Shown piece after piece: positions 53,916-62,158 of a stretch of 64,000 nt of DNA. Location of the stretch: contig CBDDCC010000006.1 in assembly GCA_965225935.1 (NCBI GenBank), positions 1 to 64,000 of the forward strand. Direction: 5' to 3'. The notes beneath the pieces were generated by a model. The model had not been told where the DNA came from. It worked only from the letters and a program-made list of their open reading frames with translations, and ran no database searches. Every line of letters begins with the position of its first letter. The stretch's first letter is position 1. Source of the DNA: CALJXB01 sp965225935 (GTDB lineage Bacteria > Pseudomonadota > Alphaproteobacteria > Kiloniellales > JAKSDN01). The translations under genes and the position numbers were made by a program.

Positions 53916-54845
53916 ATGACAAACAGCAAAACATTGGCCGCCATTTTGAGTTTGGGAGTTGTGTTCCTCGCCGGCCAACCGGACATCGCGCGCGCTGCCG
54001 AGATTCCGGAGTCCGAGGACCCGATAAAGATTGCCGTGCACGAGTTCACGGCCAACCACGTCGATGTCTATCTGGCCGGACAGATTCTCGAGCAGATGGG
54101 CTACAACGTCGACTACGTCGCGGCTGCCATGCTGCCCTCCCCCACGGCGATTGCCGACGGGACCCTCACGGTGTCGATGGAGTGGTTCGATAACAACATG
54201 GGGGATTGGTTGCCGAACTTGATGGAGGAAGGAAAGGTCGAGTACCTGGCCCCCTCCGGCGTCATAGGCATCGAAGGTTTCCTATACCCCAAGCACATGG
54301 AGGAAGCCTGCCCGGGTTTGCCCGCGTGGGACGCATTCCTTGGTTGCGCCGAGATCTTCGCCACGGCTGAGACCTATCCAAACGGCCGATTCCTCGAATA
54401 CCCAGCCGATTGGGGCGACAGAGCGACTCAATTGATCGCCGGGGAAGAGCTTCCCTACACGAGCATTTCCGCCGGCAGCGAAGGCGCGTTGATTTCGGAG
54501 CTGAAGGCCTCTGTGCAGAAAAAGTCGCCATTGGTCATGATGTTCTGGGGCCCCCACTGGGTTCTGGCCCATGTAGAAACCGGGTGGGTCGATATGCCGA
54601 GTGAACTCGCCAAGAAGTACAGCTTGGTCAATCCGAACGTCTTCAACATCATCTGGCCTGGCGCCAAGGACAAATGGCCCACAGCCTACAAGTTCCTGCA
54701 GGAATTCAGGGTGACCAACGAGATCCAGCAGCAACTGATGGACCAGATAGACAACCAGGGCCAGGACGCCCGCGAGGCGACCCGAGCGTGGCTCGATGAA
54801 AACGAAGACTACTGGGGGCCAATGGTCGAGACTGCCATGCAGTGA
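53916..54845 (+). CDS. Quaternary-ammonium (ProX/ChoX-type) substrate-binding protein
   Basis: A 309-residue periplasmic binding protein of the OpuAC family with a Sec signal (about 1-26). Trp/aromatic-rich segments MEWFDNNMGDW, MMFWGPHWVLAH and IIWPGAKDKW fit an aromatic cage for a betaine, choline or similar cation. AGGGAGAG precedes ATG 53916. No permease or ATPase follows; an IclR fragment starts directly at its stop codon. It is a solitary binding protein in this window. Confidence 0.87.
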   Translation: MTNSKTLAAILSLGVVFLAGQPDIARAAEIPESEDPIKIAVHEFTANHVDVYLAGQILEQMGYNVDYVAAAMLPSPTAIADGTLTVSMEWFDNNMGDWLPNLMEEGKVEYLAPSGVIGIEGFLYPKHMEEACPGLPAWDAFLGCAEIFATAETYPNGRFLEYPADWGDRATQLIAGEELPYTSISAGSEGALISELKASVQKKSPLVMMFWGPHWVLAHVETGWVDMPSELAKKYSLVNPNVFNIIWPGAKDKWPTAYKFLQEFRVTNEIQQQLMDQIDNQGQDAREATRAWLDENEDYWGPMVETAMQ

Positions 54846-55020
54846 TCGGCGGCCGGGATACCCTCGGCGCCCGCCCGGCCAGCCGGGCCACCCTCGCCTT
54901 TCTTCCGCCCGAGGAAGCGAACGCCATCCACGAGATGAAGGCGCCTCTCTATGAACGGTTCAACCGTCGCTCTGACGGGCAAGCTTCCGAGCGTCCTTTC
55001 AGCATGGAGAGACGTGCCGA
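54846..55020 (+). pseudogene. IclR regulator fragment
   Basis: Translation in the frame starting at the binding-protein stop gives LGARPASRATLAFLPPEE, nearly the same as LGVGPASQAILAFLPPEE in the IclR gene at 51884, and similarity goes on through PLYERFN. Only about 55 residues of the effector domain remain, with no start or DNA-binding part. It marks an old duplication or deletion. Confidence 0.75.
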
Positions 55021-55330
55021 ACGGAGGCCATGCGCGGCGCCCGGCGCCCCGCTGGAACGACCCCGGCCCGGCGCGGGCGGTTGTAGCGAGAGGCGCGGCG
55101 CATGGAATGGGCGGCGAGCCAGCCAGCAGATCTCAAGAGTCGAGATGAAATGAGTCAACTAGTCGCTCAATCCCATCCCGATTTTGCAACGGGCTTCCGC
55201 CTACCCCCTTTTGATTAATCTAGCTGCCTTCCTTCCCAGACCTGAATCCGAACGCATTGAAATATGGAACCTGGCTCAGCGATCCGGAGCCATCGCCGGA
55301 ATCTTGAAGTAGCCGACCCGTTTAAATGGC
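54846..55330. other. Gene-free stretch with IclR remnant
   Basis: About 485 bases. The first 175 are the IclR fragment. The rest holds no supported gene and becomes AT-richer towards the TPR gene. Confidence 0.5.
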
Positions 55331-56326
55331 CTAGGACTCGACGTTGAGGAGTTCTAGTTCCTTGAGTAACAACTCCTTCCGCCCCGGATCTTCCTCACCT
55401 GTGGCCGAGGGTCTGCACTTCCGTGTCGTGGGCGCCATTTCTCTTATCGGGGCCATCTTCCGCAATAGATGCCGTCCCAAGTTGTCCGATGTGTTGATCG
55501 AATTTCTAAGGGTGGACAGGGCATGGAATGCATGATCCAAGGCGGCGTCACAATCGCCCGATCCCCAACTCCAAACAGTTACGCCCAGATGTGCCAGGCC
55601 CAGCTTCCATCTATCGACATTGCCCCTTTCGCCAAGTGAGATCGCTTCCCTGAAAGAGCTGACGGCGTCTTCGACCAGGCCCAGCTTCAGTTGTTGCTCG
55701 CCGATATCAACCAAGAGATCGACCCCAAGCTTTGGCTCCCCTTCGGCGTGTTCGCTCGTGAATCGGACGAGCTCTAGCAGCCTTTTCTGTCTCTTCGGTT
55801 TTTCGCCGGCTACCAAAGGGAGTGGCAATGTCCTTAGGACTTGGTCGGCAGCCACGAGTCTTTGCTTTGCTGTAAGCGGCCCACTGCCGTTGGCGAGCAA
55901 GAAGTTCGATTCGGCTAGACGAGTCGCCGTCGATTTCGATGGTCCTGGATCAAAGGCGAAGATCGCGATTCTGGCGGCTCTGGCGGTGAAGGTCCTTGGA
56001 TCGGTCCGGCCATACATGTCTTCTAAGTCCTTGAGCTCTTTGCGGTTACGAGAGAAACGCTGGCCGAAATACGAAAATGCGTCCATAAAGGAATCGAGTG
56101 TTTTCTCCGCAGTGCGCGGTTGTTCGTCTTTTCTCGATGCGGCTTTCCTTGACTCCTTCAGCCGGATTTCGGTTCGGGACAGGGTCGCGAACACCTCGTC
56201 GAGCAGAGCCTCGGCACTTTGATTCCAGGCCGAAACCTTCGACCAGATCCACAGCGACGCGACGATGAGCAACACCATGCCTACCCAGAACGGGCGATCT
56301 CGAAGAAATGCCTGCATTCGATACAT
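55331..56326 (-). CDS. Orphan membrane-anchored TPR-like protein
   Basis: A 331-residue protein with one N-terminal membrane helix (about residues 13-28, VGMVLLIVASLWIW), a charged coiled region (30-90) and TPR-like helices in the second half (LVDIGEQQLKLGLVEDAVSS, then AISLGERGN and ALDHAFHAL). Base composition is clearly lower in GC than its neighbours, which suggests acquisition from elsewhere. The start is uncertain; ATG 56317 or upstream ATG 56374 are alternatives. No family is recognised. Confidence 0.6.
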   Translation of the reverse strand: MYRMQAFLRDRPFWVGMVLLIVASLWIWSKVSAWNQSAEALLDEVFATLSRTEIRLKESRKAASRKDEQPRTAEKTLDSFMDAFSYFGQRFSRNRKELKDLEDMYGRTDPRTFTARAARIAIFAFDPGPSKSTATRLAESNFLLANGSGPLTAKQRLVAADQVLRTLPLPLVAGEKPKRQKRLLELVRFTSEHAEGEPKLGVDLLVDIGEQQLKLGLVEDAVSSFREAISLGERGNVDRWKLGLAHLGVTVWSWGSGDCDAALDHAFHALSTLRNSINTSDNLGRHLLRKMAPIREMAPTTRKCRPSATGEEDPGRKELLLKELELLNVES

Positions 56327-56540
56327 TCCAGGAAATAGGACCACACTCGAAAATTGCATGATACAGCATGCCAACGCTTCATGATAGCTTCCCGCTATCC
56401 TGCCGGAACTGTGGAACGCATGCTTCAGCCTTCAAGACCGACATCCTCTGCCGCACCGATGCGTTGAGGGGACCTGTGTCTTCTCCCAACAAGACGGGCT
56501 CAAGTCGCCCTGGGTTAGCAACCAACGAACGCGGGAGACC

Positions 56541-57026
56541 ATGACCGGCGGAATCGTTGTCCGGCCCGCGCGGGAGTCCGACGCCGAGGCGGTCGCCCGC
56601 ATGGGCGAGGAGTTCCAAGCCTATCTGAGCGCCCTCGAGACGGACCCGGAGGGAGAGGAGCCACCGCCCCTCACGGCCGAGGGCTACCGGCGCGACGGAT
56701 TCGGCCTGCGGCCCTGGTTCGAGGGGCTCATAGCCGAGCTGGACGGGGCGCCCGTGGGCTACCTGCTCTACTACCTCGGCTACTGGGTGGACGACCGGGC
56801 GCCCTGCCTCCACGTGGCCGACCTTTTCGTGCGAGAGGCCGCCCGTGGCCGGGGCGCCGGCCGCGCCCTCATGGCCGAGGCCGCCGCGGTCCTTCGCCGC
56901 CACGGCGGCCGGCGCCTCCTCTGGACGGTCTGGTGCCGGAACCGGGCGGCCGTCGACTTCTACCGGGCCCTCGGCGCGCGCTTCTTCGAGGAAGAGCCGC
57001 TCATGACCTGGTCGCCGGACGACTGA
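56541..57026 (+). CDS. GNAT-family N-acetyltransferase
   Basis: A 161-residue acetyl-CoA-dependent transferase. The acetyl-CoA loop is RGRGAGRALM near residue 108. The beta-bulge strand LHVADLFV precedes it, and WCRNRAAVDFYRALGARFF is the typical motif B. The substrate is unknown; small polyamines, antibiotics or amino groups are usual for the family. CGGGAGACC lies before the ATG. It stands alone. Confidence 0.88.
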   Translation: MTGGIVVRPARESDAEAVARMGEEFQAYLSALETDPEGEEPPPLTAEGYRRDGFGLRPWFEGLIAELDGAPVGYLLYYLGYWVDDRAPCLHVADLFVREAARGRGAGRALMAEAAAVLRRHGGRRLLWTVWCRNRAAVDFYRALGARFFEEEPLMTWSPDD

Positions 57027-57219
57027 CCAGGCCGGAAGCTTGGGAGACTGGCCGAAGGCGCCGCAAGCGCTCCCGAGCGCGACCTGCCCCGCCTTCGCGC
57101 CGTTGTCACATTGCTGCTGTAGGGTCCCGCCTCCGAGGCCCGAGCCGCGCCGGCCGGAGTCGGGCTTGAGTGGACTTTGAGCCGGGCCCTTCCCATAATG
57201 GGGACAAGGGAGGTGCACT

Positions 57220-57480
57220 ATGGTCGCAAAAGAAACGCTCGACCCGATTATGGAGCGCCTGATTCGCGCATGGCACGACGCCGAGGCCATCCGCGACATG
57301 CCGGAGCTCTTCTCCGAGGACAAACTGGCCCAGATCGCCGGCGCCGCCATGGCCGCCATCGAGGAGGCCTGGCTCGCGCTTGGCCACACCCGTCGGGACC
57401 TGGAGGAGGCCTACGACCGCCTGGTGGAAAGCGGCGGTCTGGAGAACTGGGCCGGCAAGAAGCACGTCCGCCTGGACTGA
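57220..57480 (+). CDS. Small helical protein, function unknown
   Basis: An 86-residue acidic, Ala/Leu/Glu-rich protein predicted to be mostly helical, with no signal or membrane segment. AGGGAGG at the right distance before ATG 57220 and a good codon pattern support a real gene. No family is recognised. Confidence 0.6.
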   Translation: MVAKETLDPIMERLIRAWHDAEAIRDMPELFSEDKLAQIAGAAMAAIEEAWLALGHTRRDLEEAYDRLVESGGLENWAGKKHVRLD

Positions 57481-57700
57481 GCCCGGCCTAGATACCGGAG
57501 CGCCCAGACCCGGCGACCGGCCGGACCCCTACATACCTTCGCGCCACCCGGGCCGACCGGGTCGGGCATGCCGCATCAGGTCCGCCCTTCCTCTGCCGAA
57601 CCCTCACCACCGGCTTGTCCACAGCCGGGGATGCCGTCTTCGCGGCCCCTCGTAGAACGCAACAGAAGGGTCCCGATTGCGGAAAGCGGAGGAACCGCCG

Positions 57701-58186
57701 ATGAGACGTTCCGTCCCTCTGGGCGCAGCTTGCCTTGCCCTGTCGCTGAGCCTGGGACTGCTGGCCAGCGCACCGGCCGCGGCCGACGGCAGGTACGGCT
57801 ACGGCAAGAGCTATGGCAAGCACTACGGCAAGGGCTACGGCCACTACAAGCCGTACGGCCACCAGAGGAAGTACCGCCGCTCTCGCGGCTGGAAGTATGG
57901 CGGCCACTCCGGCTACAAGTACGGCGGCAAGAAGAGATACAAGTACGGCCACAAACACGGCGGCAGGCACGGGATCGACGGCGATACCCTCTTGGGCGCG
58001 CTCGCCATCGTCTCCGGGACGCGCCTGATCGAGGCCTACCTCTACCGGCCGCGCTACCAGGCGCCGCCTCCGCCGCCCGCCGTGGTCGCCGTGCCGGTCC
58101 AGCCGCGGGCCTGCTATCAGGTCATGGTGCCCTACCAGCAGCCCTATGGCGGCGTCTATTACGCGCCGCAGATCCAATGCTATTGA
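57701..58186 (+). CDS. Secreted Gly/Tyr/Lys-rich low-complexity protein
   Basis: A 161-residue protein with a signal peptide (about 1-28, ending APAAA). Residues about 30-95 are short Tyr-Gly-Lys/His repeats (YGKSYGKHYGKGYGHYK and similar), strongly basic. A short hydrophobic segment (LLGALAIVSGTRLIEAYL) and a Pro/Tyr tail with two Cys follow. GGAGG precedes the ATG. Its stop overlaps the next gene by 10 bases. Cell-surface or envelope role is likely; function unknown. Confidence 0.75.
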   Translation: MRRSVPLGAACLALSLSLGLLASAPAAADGRYGYGKSYGKHYGKGYGHYKPYGHQRKYRRSRGWKYGGHSGYKYGGKKRYKYGHKHGGRHGIDGDTLLGALAIVSGTRLIEAYLYRPRYQAPPPPPAVVAVPVQPRACYQVMVPYQQPYGGVYYAPQIQCY

Positions 58187-58665
58187 GGGCGGTGCCCCTG
58201 GCGGCCGGGTTGGCCGCGCTGCTCGCCGCGTCCCTGATGGCGGAGCCGGCCGAGGCCGGACGCTGGCGCCCCTGGCGCCCCGGGCCGGTCTACCCCGGAC
58301 CCTACGCCTACCCCTATCCCTACCCGCCGCCGGTCTACGCCCCGGTCGTGGTGGCGCCGCCCCCGGTCTATGCGCCTGTCGTGGCGGCGCCCCCGCCGGT
58401 GGTCTATGCCGCCCCGCCTGTGGTCTATCCCGCTCCGCCGGTCCCGGCCGGCCCGCCGGTCTCGGCCGTGCCGGCGCCCCTGCCGGCCGCCGCCGGCGGC
58501 CTGCCCGGCGCGCCTCCCGCGCCAGGGGAGAGCTGCCTGCTGGTGCGCGAGTACACCACCGAGATCGTGGTCGGCGGCGAGACCGTCGAGGGCTACGGCT
58601 ACGCCTGCCTCCAGCCCGACGGCTCCTGGCTCCGGGGCGCGCCGGCACCGGCCGCCGTGCGTTGA
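58177..58665 (+). CDS. Secreted Pro/Tyr-rich protein with conserved Cys domain
   Basis: A 162-residue protein with a signal peptide (about 1-26, ending PAEAG). The middle is PYP/PPVYAPV repeats. The C-terminal about 35 residues (CLLVREYTTEIVVGG and GYACLQPDGSW) resemble the end of RT0821/Lpp0805-type surface proteins, with two Cys that could pair. Translation is probably coupled to the preceding gene, which it overlaps. The two look like one surface module. Confidence 0.72.
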   Translation: MLLRAVPLAAGLAALLAASLMAEPAEAGRWRPWRPGPVYPGPYAYPYPYPPPVYAPVVVAPPPVYAPVVAAPPPVVYAAPPVVYPAPPVPAGPPVSAVPAPLPAAAGGLPGAPPAPGESCLLVREYTTEIVVGGETVEGYGYACLQPDGSWLRGAPAPAAVR

Positions 58666-58693
58666 CGGCGACCGACCCGGCGCAAGGTTCGGC

Positions 58694-59257
58694 CTAGCTC
58701 AGTTCGTCGTCTTTCCAGAACTTGGTGCCCTGGATAGTGGCCTGGAGGGCCACGCCGGTCTGGGTCAGCTGGTAGAGCTTGATCCCCGGCGCCACGTCGA
58801 CGGCCCCGGCCCAGGCGTCGCCCTTGTCCTCGGACTTGGCGGTGGCGTCGGCCTGGGCGCTGGCGTTCCAGCCGTCCTCGATGAAGCTCTCGAGGGTCTC
58901 GGTGTCGGTGAACACGAAGACCCCGCGGAAGTCCTTCACGCCGATGCCGGGGCCGACGCCGGCGCTGTACATCTTCATGTAGGTGTCCTTGCCGCTGTCG
59001 GCTTCGCGCACGATGCCCCAGCCGCCGGTGCTCGAGACCAGCAGCAGGTTGACGCCCACGTTGCTGAAGACGGCATAGCCGGCCGCCTGCTGGATCTGGG
59101 CCTTGGCCTCGGGTTGCATCCCGTAGAGCTCGGCCAGGGTCTCGGAGCGCATCTGCTGGGCGGTCTGCCGTTTCTCGGCGGCGGTCTCGCCCTTGGGGGT
59201 CATGCAGCCGGTCACCAGGACCAGCGCCACGAGCCCCAGAAATCCCGCACGAACCAT
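58694..59257 (-). CDS. SYLF-domain (YSC84) lipoprotein
   Basis: A 187-residue lipoprotein with lipobox VTGC (Cys18). From about residue 45 the SYLF domain follows, with YAVFSNVGVNLLLVSSTGGWG and MKMYSAGVGPGIGVKDFRGV. SYLF domains bind lipids, such as phosphoinositides in eukaryotes. GGAGG at ATG 59257 fixes the start. Function in bacteria is unclear. Confidence 0.87.
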   Translation of the reverse strand: MVRAGFLGLVALVLVTGCMTPKGETAAEKRQTAQQMRSETLAELYGMQPEAKAQIQQAAGYAVFSNVGVNLLLVSSTGGWGIVREADSGKDTYMKMYSAGVGPGIGVKDFRGVFVFTDTETLESFIEDGWNASAQADATAKSEDKGDAWAGAVDVAPGIKLYQLTQTGVALQATIQGTKFWKDDELS

Positions 59258-59496
59258 GTCTCTTGTCCTCCGTTCCTTGGGATCGCTTGGTCGCGCGTCG
59301 GCGGGTCGAGAGGCGGGCCCCGCGCGAACGCGGCGGGCGGCTCCCGACGGTGCGCCCGGGCGCCTTAACAGGGCCTTAAGCCCGGTATCCGCCTCAAAGG
59401 CGCCGGGTCGTGCGCCGGAAACGGCGGGTTCGTTCGGCCGCCGTGATCCCGGCTTCGCCATTGCCTTGCGGCGGGGGGCGCCGATACCCTGGGTCC

Positions 59497-59880
59497 ATGC
59501 GCCTGACCAGCCTCGCCTGCGCCGCCCTGGGGCTCCTCTTCGCCTGGGCCGCGAACGGTCCCGCCGCCCGGGCCGAGGGGAACGCCGAGAAGGGCCGGGC
59601 ACTGGCGGTCGGCCACTGCACGCGCTGCCACGTGGTGGGCGACGTCAACCCCTACGGCGGCATCGGCAGCACGCCCTCCTTCCAGCTGCTGGCCAAGCGC
59701 GATGACTGGTTCGAGCGCTTCCAGACCTTCTACGAGCGCCGGCCCCACCCGGTCTTCGTGCGGGTGCCGGACGTGCCCAAGCCGACGGAGCTCCCCTCCC
59801 ACGTGGCCGAGTTCGAGGTCACGGTGGAGAACGTCGACGACCTGCTGGCCTTCGTGGAGACCCTGCGACCGAGCGAGTGA
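59497..59880 (+). CDS. Small secreted c-type cytochrome-like protein
   Basis: A 127-residue protein with a signal peptide (about 1-26) and one haem-binding motif CTRCH at about residues 41-45. The later sequence has no clear axial Met of the usual class I type (no GTxMP segment), so the sixth ligand is uncertain. It probably carries electrons in the periplasm. It stands between the SYLF gene and the GFA gene. Confidence 0.75.
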   Translation: MRLTSLACAALGLLFAWAANGPAARAEGNAEKGRALAVGHCTRCHVVGDVNPYGGIGSTPSFQLLAKRDDWFERFQTFYERRPHPVFVRVPDVPKPTELPSHVAEFEVTVENVDDLLAFVETLRPSE

Positions 59881-59971
59881 GCGACCGCCCCCTCCGGCAG
59901 CATCGCGCGCTCTTCCCTCTGGCCCCTCCGGGTGCCATGCTGCCCGCAGGATAACCGGACTCGGAGAGGTC

Positions 59972-60394
59972 ATGAGCGGAGGAAGCGGAAACGGCGAGGT
60001 GCGCGCCAAGGGCGGCTGCCTCTGCGGCGCCGTGCGTTACGAGCTGCGCGGCAAGCTGAGCCCCGTCACCCTCTGCCACTGCGGCCAGTGCCGGCGCACC
60101 CATGGCCACATCGGCGCCTACACCACCACGCCCGAGGAGGCCCTGCACCTCACCGAGGCGCGCGGCCTCAAGTGGTTCCAGTCCTCCCAGGCCGCCCGGC
60201 GCGGCTTCTGCAGCGAGTGCGGCGCCAGCCTTTTCTACGATCCCACCGGCAAGAGCTACATCGCCATCGCCGCGGGCTGCCTCGACCTACCGACAGGGCT
60301 CAAGTGCGAGTCTCACGTCTTCGTCGCCGACGCCGCCGACTACTACGAGATCGACGACGGGCTGAAGAAGCACCAGGGCTGGTCCAGTGGCTGA
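59972..60394 (+). CDS. GFA-family (glutathione-dependent formaldehyde-activating type) protein
   Basis: A 140-residue zinc protein of the GFA/CENP-V fold. The Cys pattern is complete: CLCGAVRY near residue 16, CHCGQCRRTHG near 35 and FCSECGASLF near 80. Most members have unknown substrates; true formaldehyde activation is proven for few. CGGAGAGG precedes the ATG. Confidence 0.9.
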   Translation: MSGGSGNGEVRAKGGCLCGAVRYELRGKLSPVTLCHCGQCRRTHGHIGAYTTTPEEALHLTEARGLKWFQSSQAARRGFCSECGASLFYDPTGKSYIAIAAGCLDLPTGLKCESHVFVADAADYYEIDDGLKKHQGWSSG

Positions 60395-60412
60395 TCCGTT
60401 GGCGAGGGCGCC

Positions 60413-61267
60413 CTATGCCTCCTCCACCCGCTGGCGGCGGCCGGCCTTGCTGGCGTCGGCGTAGTAGTACTCCTCCTCAAGCGCCCGGGCGGCCATGACC
60501 CGGGCCACGTCGCCGGGGTCGAAGTCGCCCTTGGGCGGCGCCATCGGCTCGAAGTGACCGAAGCGGTCCTCGCCCCGTACCAGCACGGCGAAATCCTTGC
60601 CGCCCACCACCTGGCGCATGTCCGGCGAGATGTAGCGGATCGCAAGGCCGATGCGCCGGTCGTCCGAGCGGTTGGGCGGCGAGGCGTGGAACAGGCGGCC
60701 GTGATGGAGCGAGATCTCGCCCGGGCGCAGCACCGCGTCCACCGCCTCCCGCTCGTCCACCTGGACGGCGATCTCCTGGCCGCGGGTCAACAGGTTCTCG
60801 GCCGCGAAGGTATCCCGGTGGGGCACGATCTCCCGCCGGTGGGAGCCCGGGATGAAGCGCATGGCGCCGCTCTCCAGGGTCGCCGGCGAGAGCGCCACCC
60901 AGGCCGTCACCTCCTGCAGGGAGTCGAGGCCCCAGTAGGTCAGGTCCTGGTGCCAGGTGACGTAGGCGGGGCTCCGCGCCTCCTTGACGAAGAGGGTGAC
61001 GCTCCAGACCAGGAGGTCGGGCCCGAGGATTTGCGAGACCGAGTCCAGGATGGCCGGCAGCCGGGTGATCTCGTCGACAAAGGGCAGCAGCAGGTGCGGC
61101 GAGTAGACCAGGCCGCTCTCCTTGTAGGGATGGTCGGCGAAGTCCCGCTCGACCCGTTCCAGCTCGGCCCGGTAATGGGCCGACTCCGCCGCCGTCATGG
61201 CCGTGAGCGGAAAGACGTAGCCCTGCTGCTCGTAGGCGTCCCGGATGTCCCCCGGTGGCTCGGTCAT
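60413..61267 (-). CDS. Phytanoyl-CoA dioxygenase (PhyH) family protein
   Basis: Fe(II)/2-oxoglutarate-dependent oxygenase of 284 residues. The metal triad is WHQD (His and Asp near residue 105) and a later His in LHHGRLFHASPPN; the 2-oxoglutarate Arg is in NRSDDRRIGLAIRY. Bacterial members hydroxylate small compounds such as ectoine. The substrate here is unknown. ATG 61267 has GAAGGAC upstream. It is followed by the convergent GFA gene. Confidence 0.88.
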   Translation of the reverse strand: MTEPPGDIRDAYEQQGYVFPLTAMTAAESAHYRAELERVERDFADHPYKESGLVYSPHLLLPFVDEITRLPAILDSVSQILGPDLLVWSVTLFVKEARSPAYVTWHQDLTYWGLDSLQEVTAWVALSPATLESGAMRFIPGSHRREIVPHRDTFAAENLLTRGQEIAVQVDEREAVDAVLRPGEISLHHGRLFHASPPNRSDDRRIGLAIRYISPDMRQVVGGKDFAVLVRGEDRFGHFEPMAPPKGDFDPGDVARVMAARALEEEYYYADASKAGRRQRVEEA

Positions 61268-61296
61268 GCGCGAATGTCCTTCTCGCCGCTCTACCC

Positions 61297-62139
61297 CTAA
61301 CGGTCCGCCGTCGACAGCCACCAGCCCTCGCCGGCGAACCAGCAGGTCTCGTCGGGCGCGCCGCCGTTCGGTCCCGAGACGCGCCTGAGGGAGCGCACGG
61401 TCTGCCAGCCCCCCTCCTCGAAGGCGTCCGTCAGGCGGGCGTCGTCATCCTCGTCCTGGGCGCCGACGCAGGGCACGAAGGCGGCCCGCATGACGAACTC
61501 GGCGTCGTAGGCGCCCTCCCGGCACGTCACCAGCAGCATAGCGCCCCAGCCCAGGCGCGGCGTGAAGGGAAAGATCAGCCGGCCCGTCGGCGCCAGGGCG
61601 TCGAGCCAGGCTTCCGGCGGGCGGCTGGCGCTGGCGTTCACGTAGATCACGTCGCTCTCCGGCAGCGGCGGCTCGACGCCCGAGCGGTGCTCCACCGTCA
61701 CGTTGGCGCGGTCCTGCAGGTTGCGCCTGGCGGTGCGGGCGAAGTCGGCCTCCACGTCGAGCGCCATCACGCGGCCCTCGGCGCCCACCAGCTCGGACAG
61801 GATGGCGGTGTAGTAGCCGGTGCCGCAGCCCACGTGCAGCACGCGCTCGCCCGGGCGCGGCGCCACGGCCGCCATGCAGCGGGCGTGCAGGCTGGGCTCG
61901 CCGTTGTTGATGTGCCGGTCGGCCGCCAGGCAGACGACGATGTCCTGGTAGACCAGGGCGGCATCGTCCGACGGCGTCGCGATGTAGCCCTCGGGCACGT
62001 GGACCTGCCAGGGGCCGGGGCCCAGGAAGGTCTCCCGCGGCACCGCCTCGAAGGCCGAGCGGATCCGGCAGTCCCCGGCGCTCGCCTTGGCCGTCACCAG
62101 GTCCGCATAGAAACGTCGCGCGGCTTCGAGTGTGTCCAT
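61297..62139 (-). CDS. Protein-L-isoaspartate O-methyltransferase-like protein
   Basis: A 280-residue SAM-dependent methyltransferase of the PCMT type. VGCGTGYYTAILSELVG is the SAM loop near residue 100, followed by MALDVE. The N-terminal VPRETFLGP and the later YVNASASRPP are family-like, but the Ser of the usual PCMT motif region differs. True isoaspartate repair is therefore likely but not sure. It starts between the PhyH and CBS genes on the same strand. Confidence 0.8.
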   Translation of the reverse strand: MDTLEAARRFYADLVTAKASAGDCRIRSAFEAVPRETFLGPGPWQVHVPEGYIATPSDDAALVYQDIVVCLAADRHINNGEPSLHARCMAAVAPRPGERVLHVGCGTGYYTAILSELVGAEGRVMALDVEADFARTARRNLQDRANVTVEHRSGVEPPLPESDVIYVNASASRPPEAWLDALAPTGRLIFPFTPRLGWGAMLLVTCREGAYDAEFVMRAAFVPCVGAQDEDDDARLTDAFEEGGWQTVRSLRRVSGPNGGAPDETCWFAGEGWWLSTADR

Positions 62140-62158
62140 GCTCCGGCCCGGTCGGCAG

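Noticed and set aside
56379..57389. 336-codon minus-strand frame over the GNAT gene
   Set aside because: The plus-strand GNAT gene has clear motifs; the minus frame has none.
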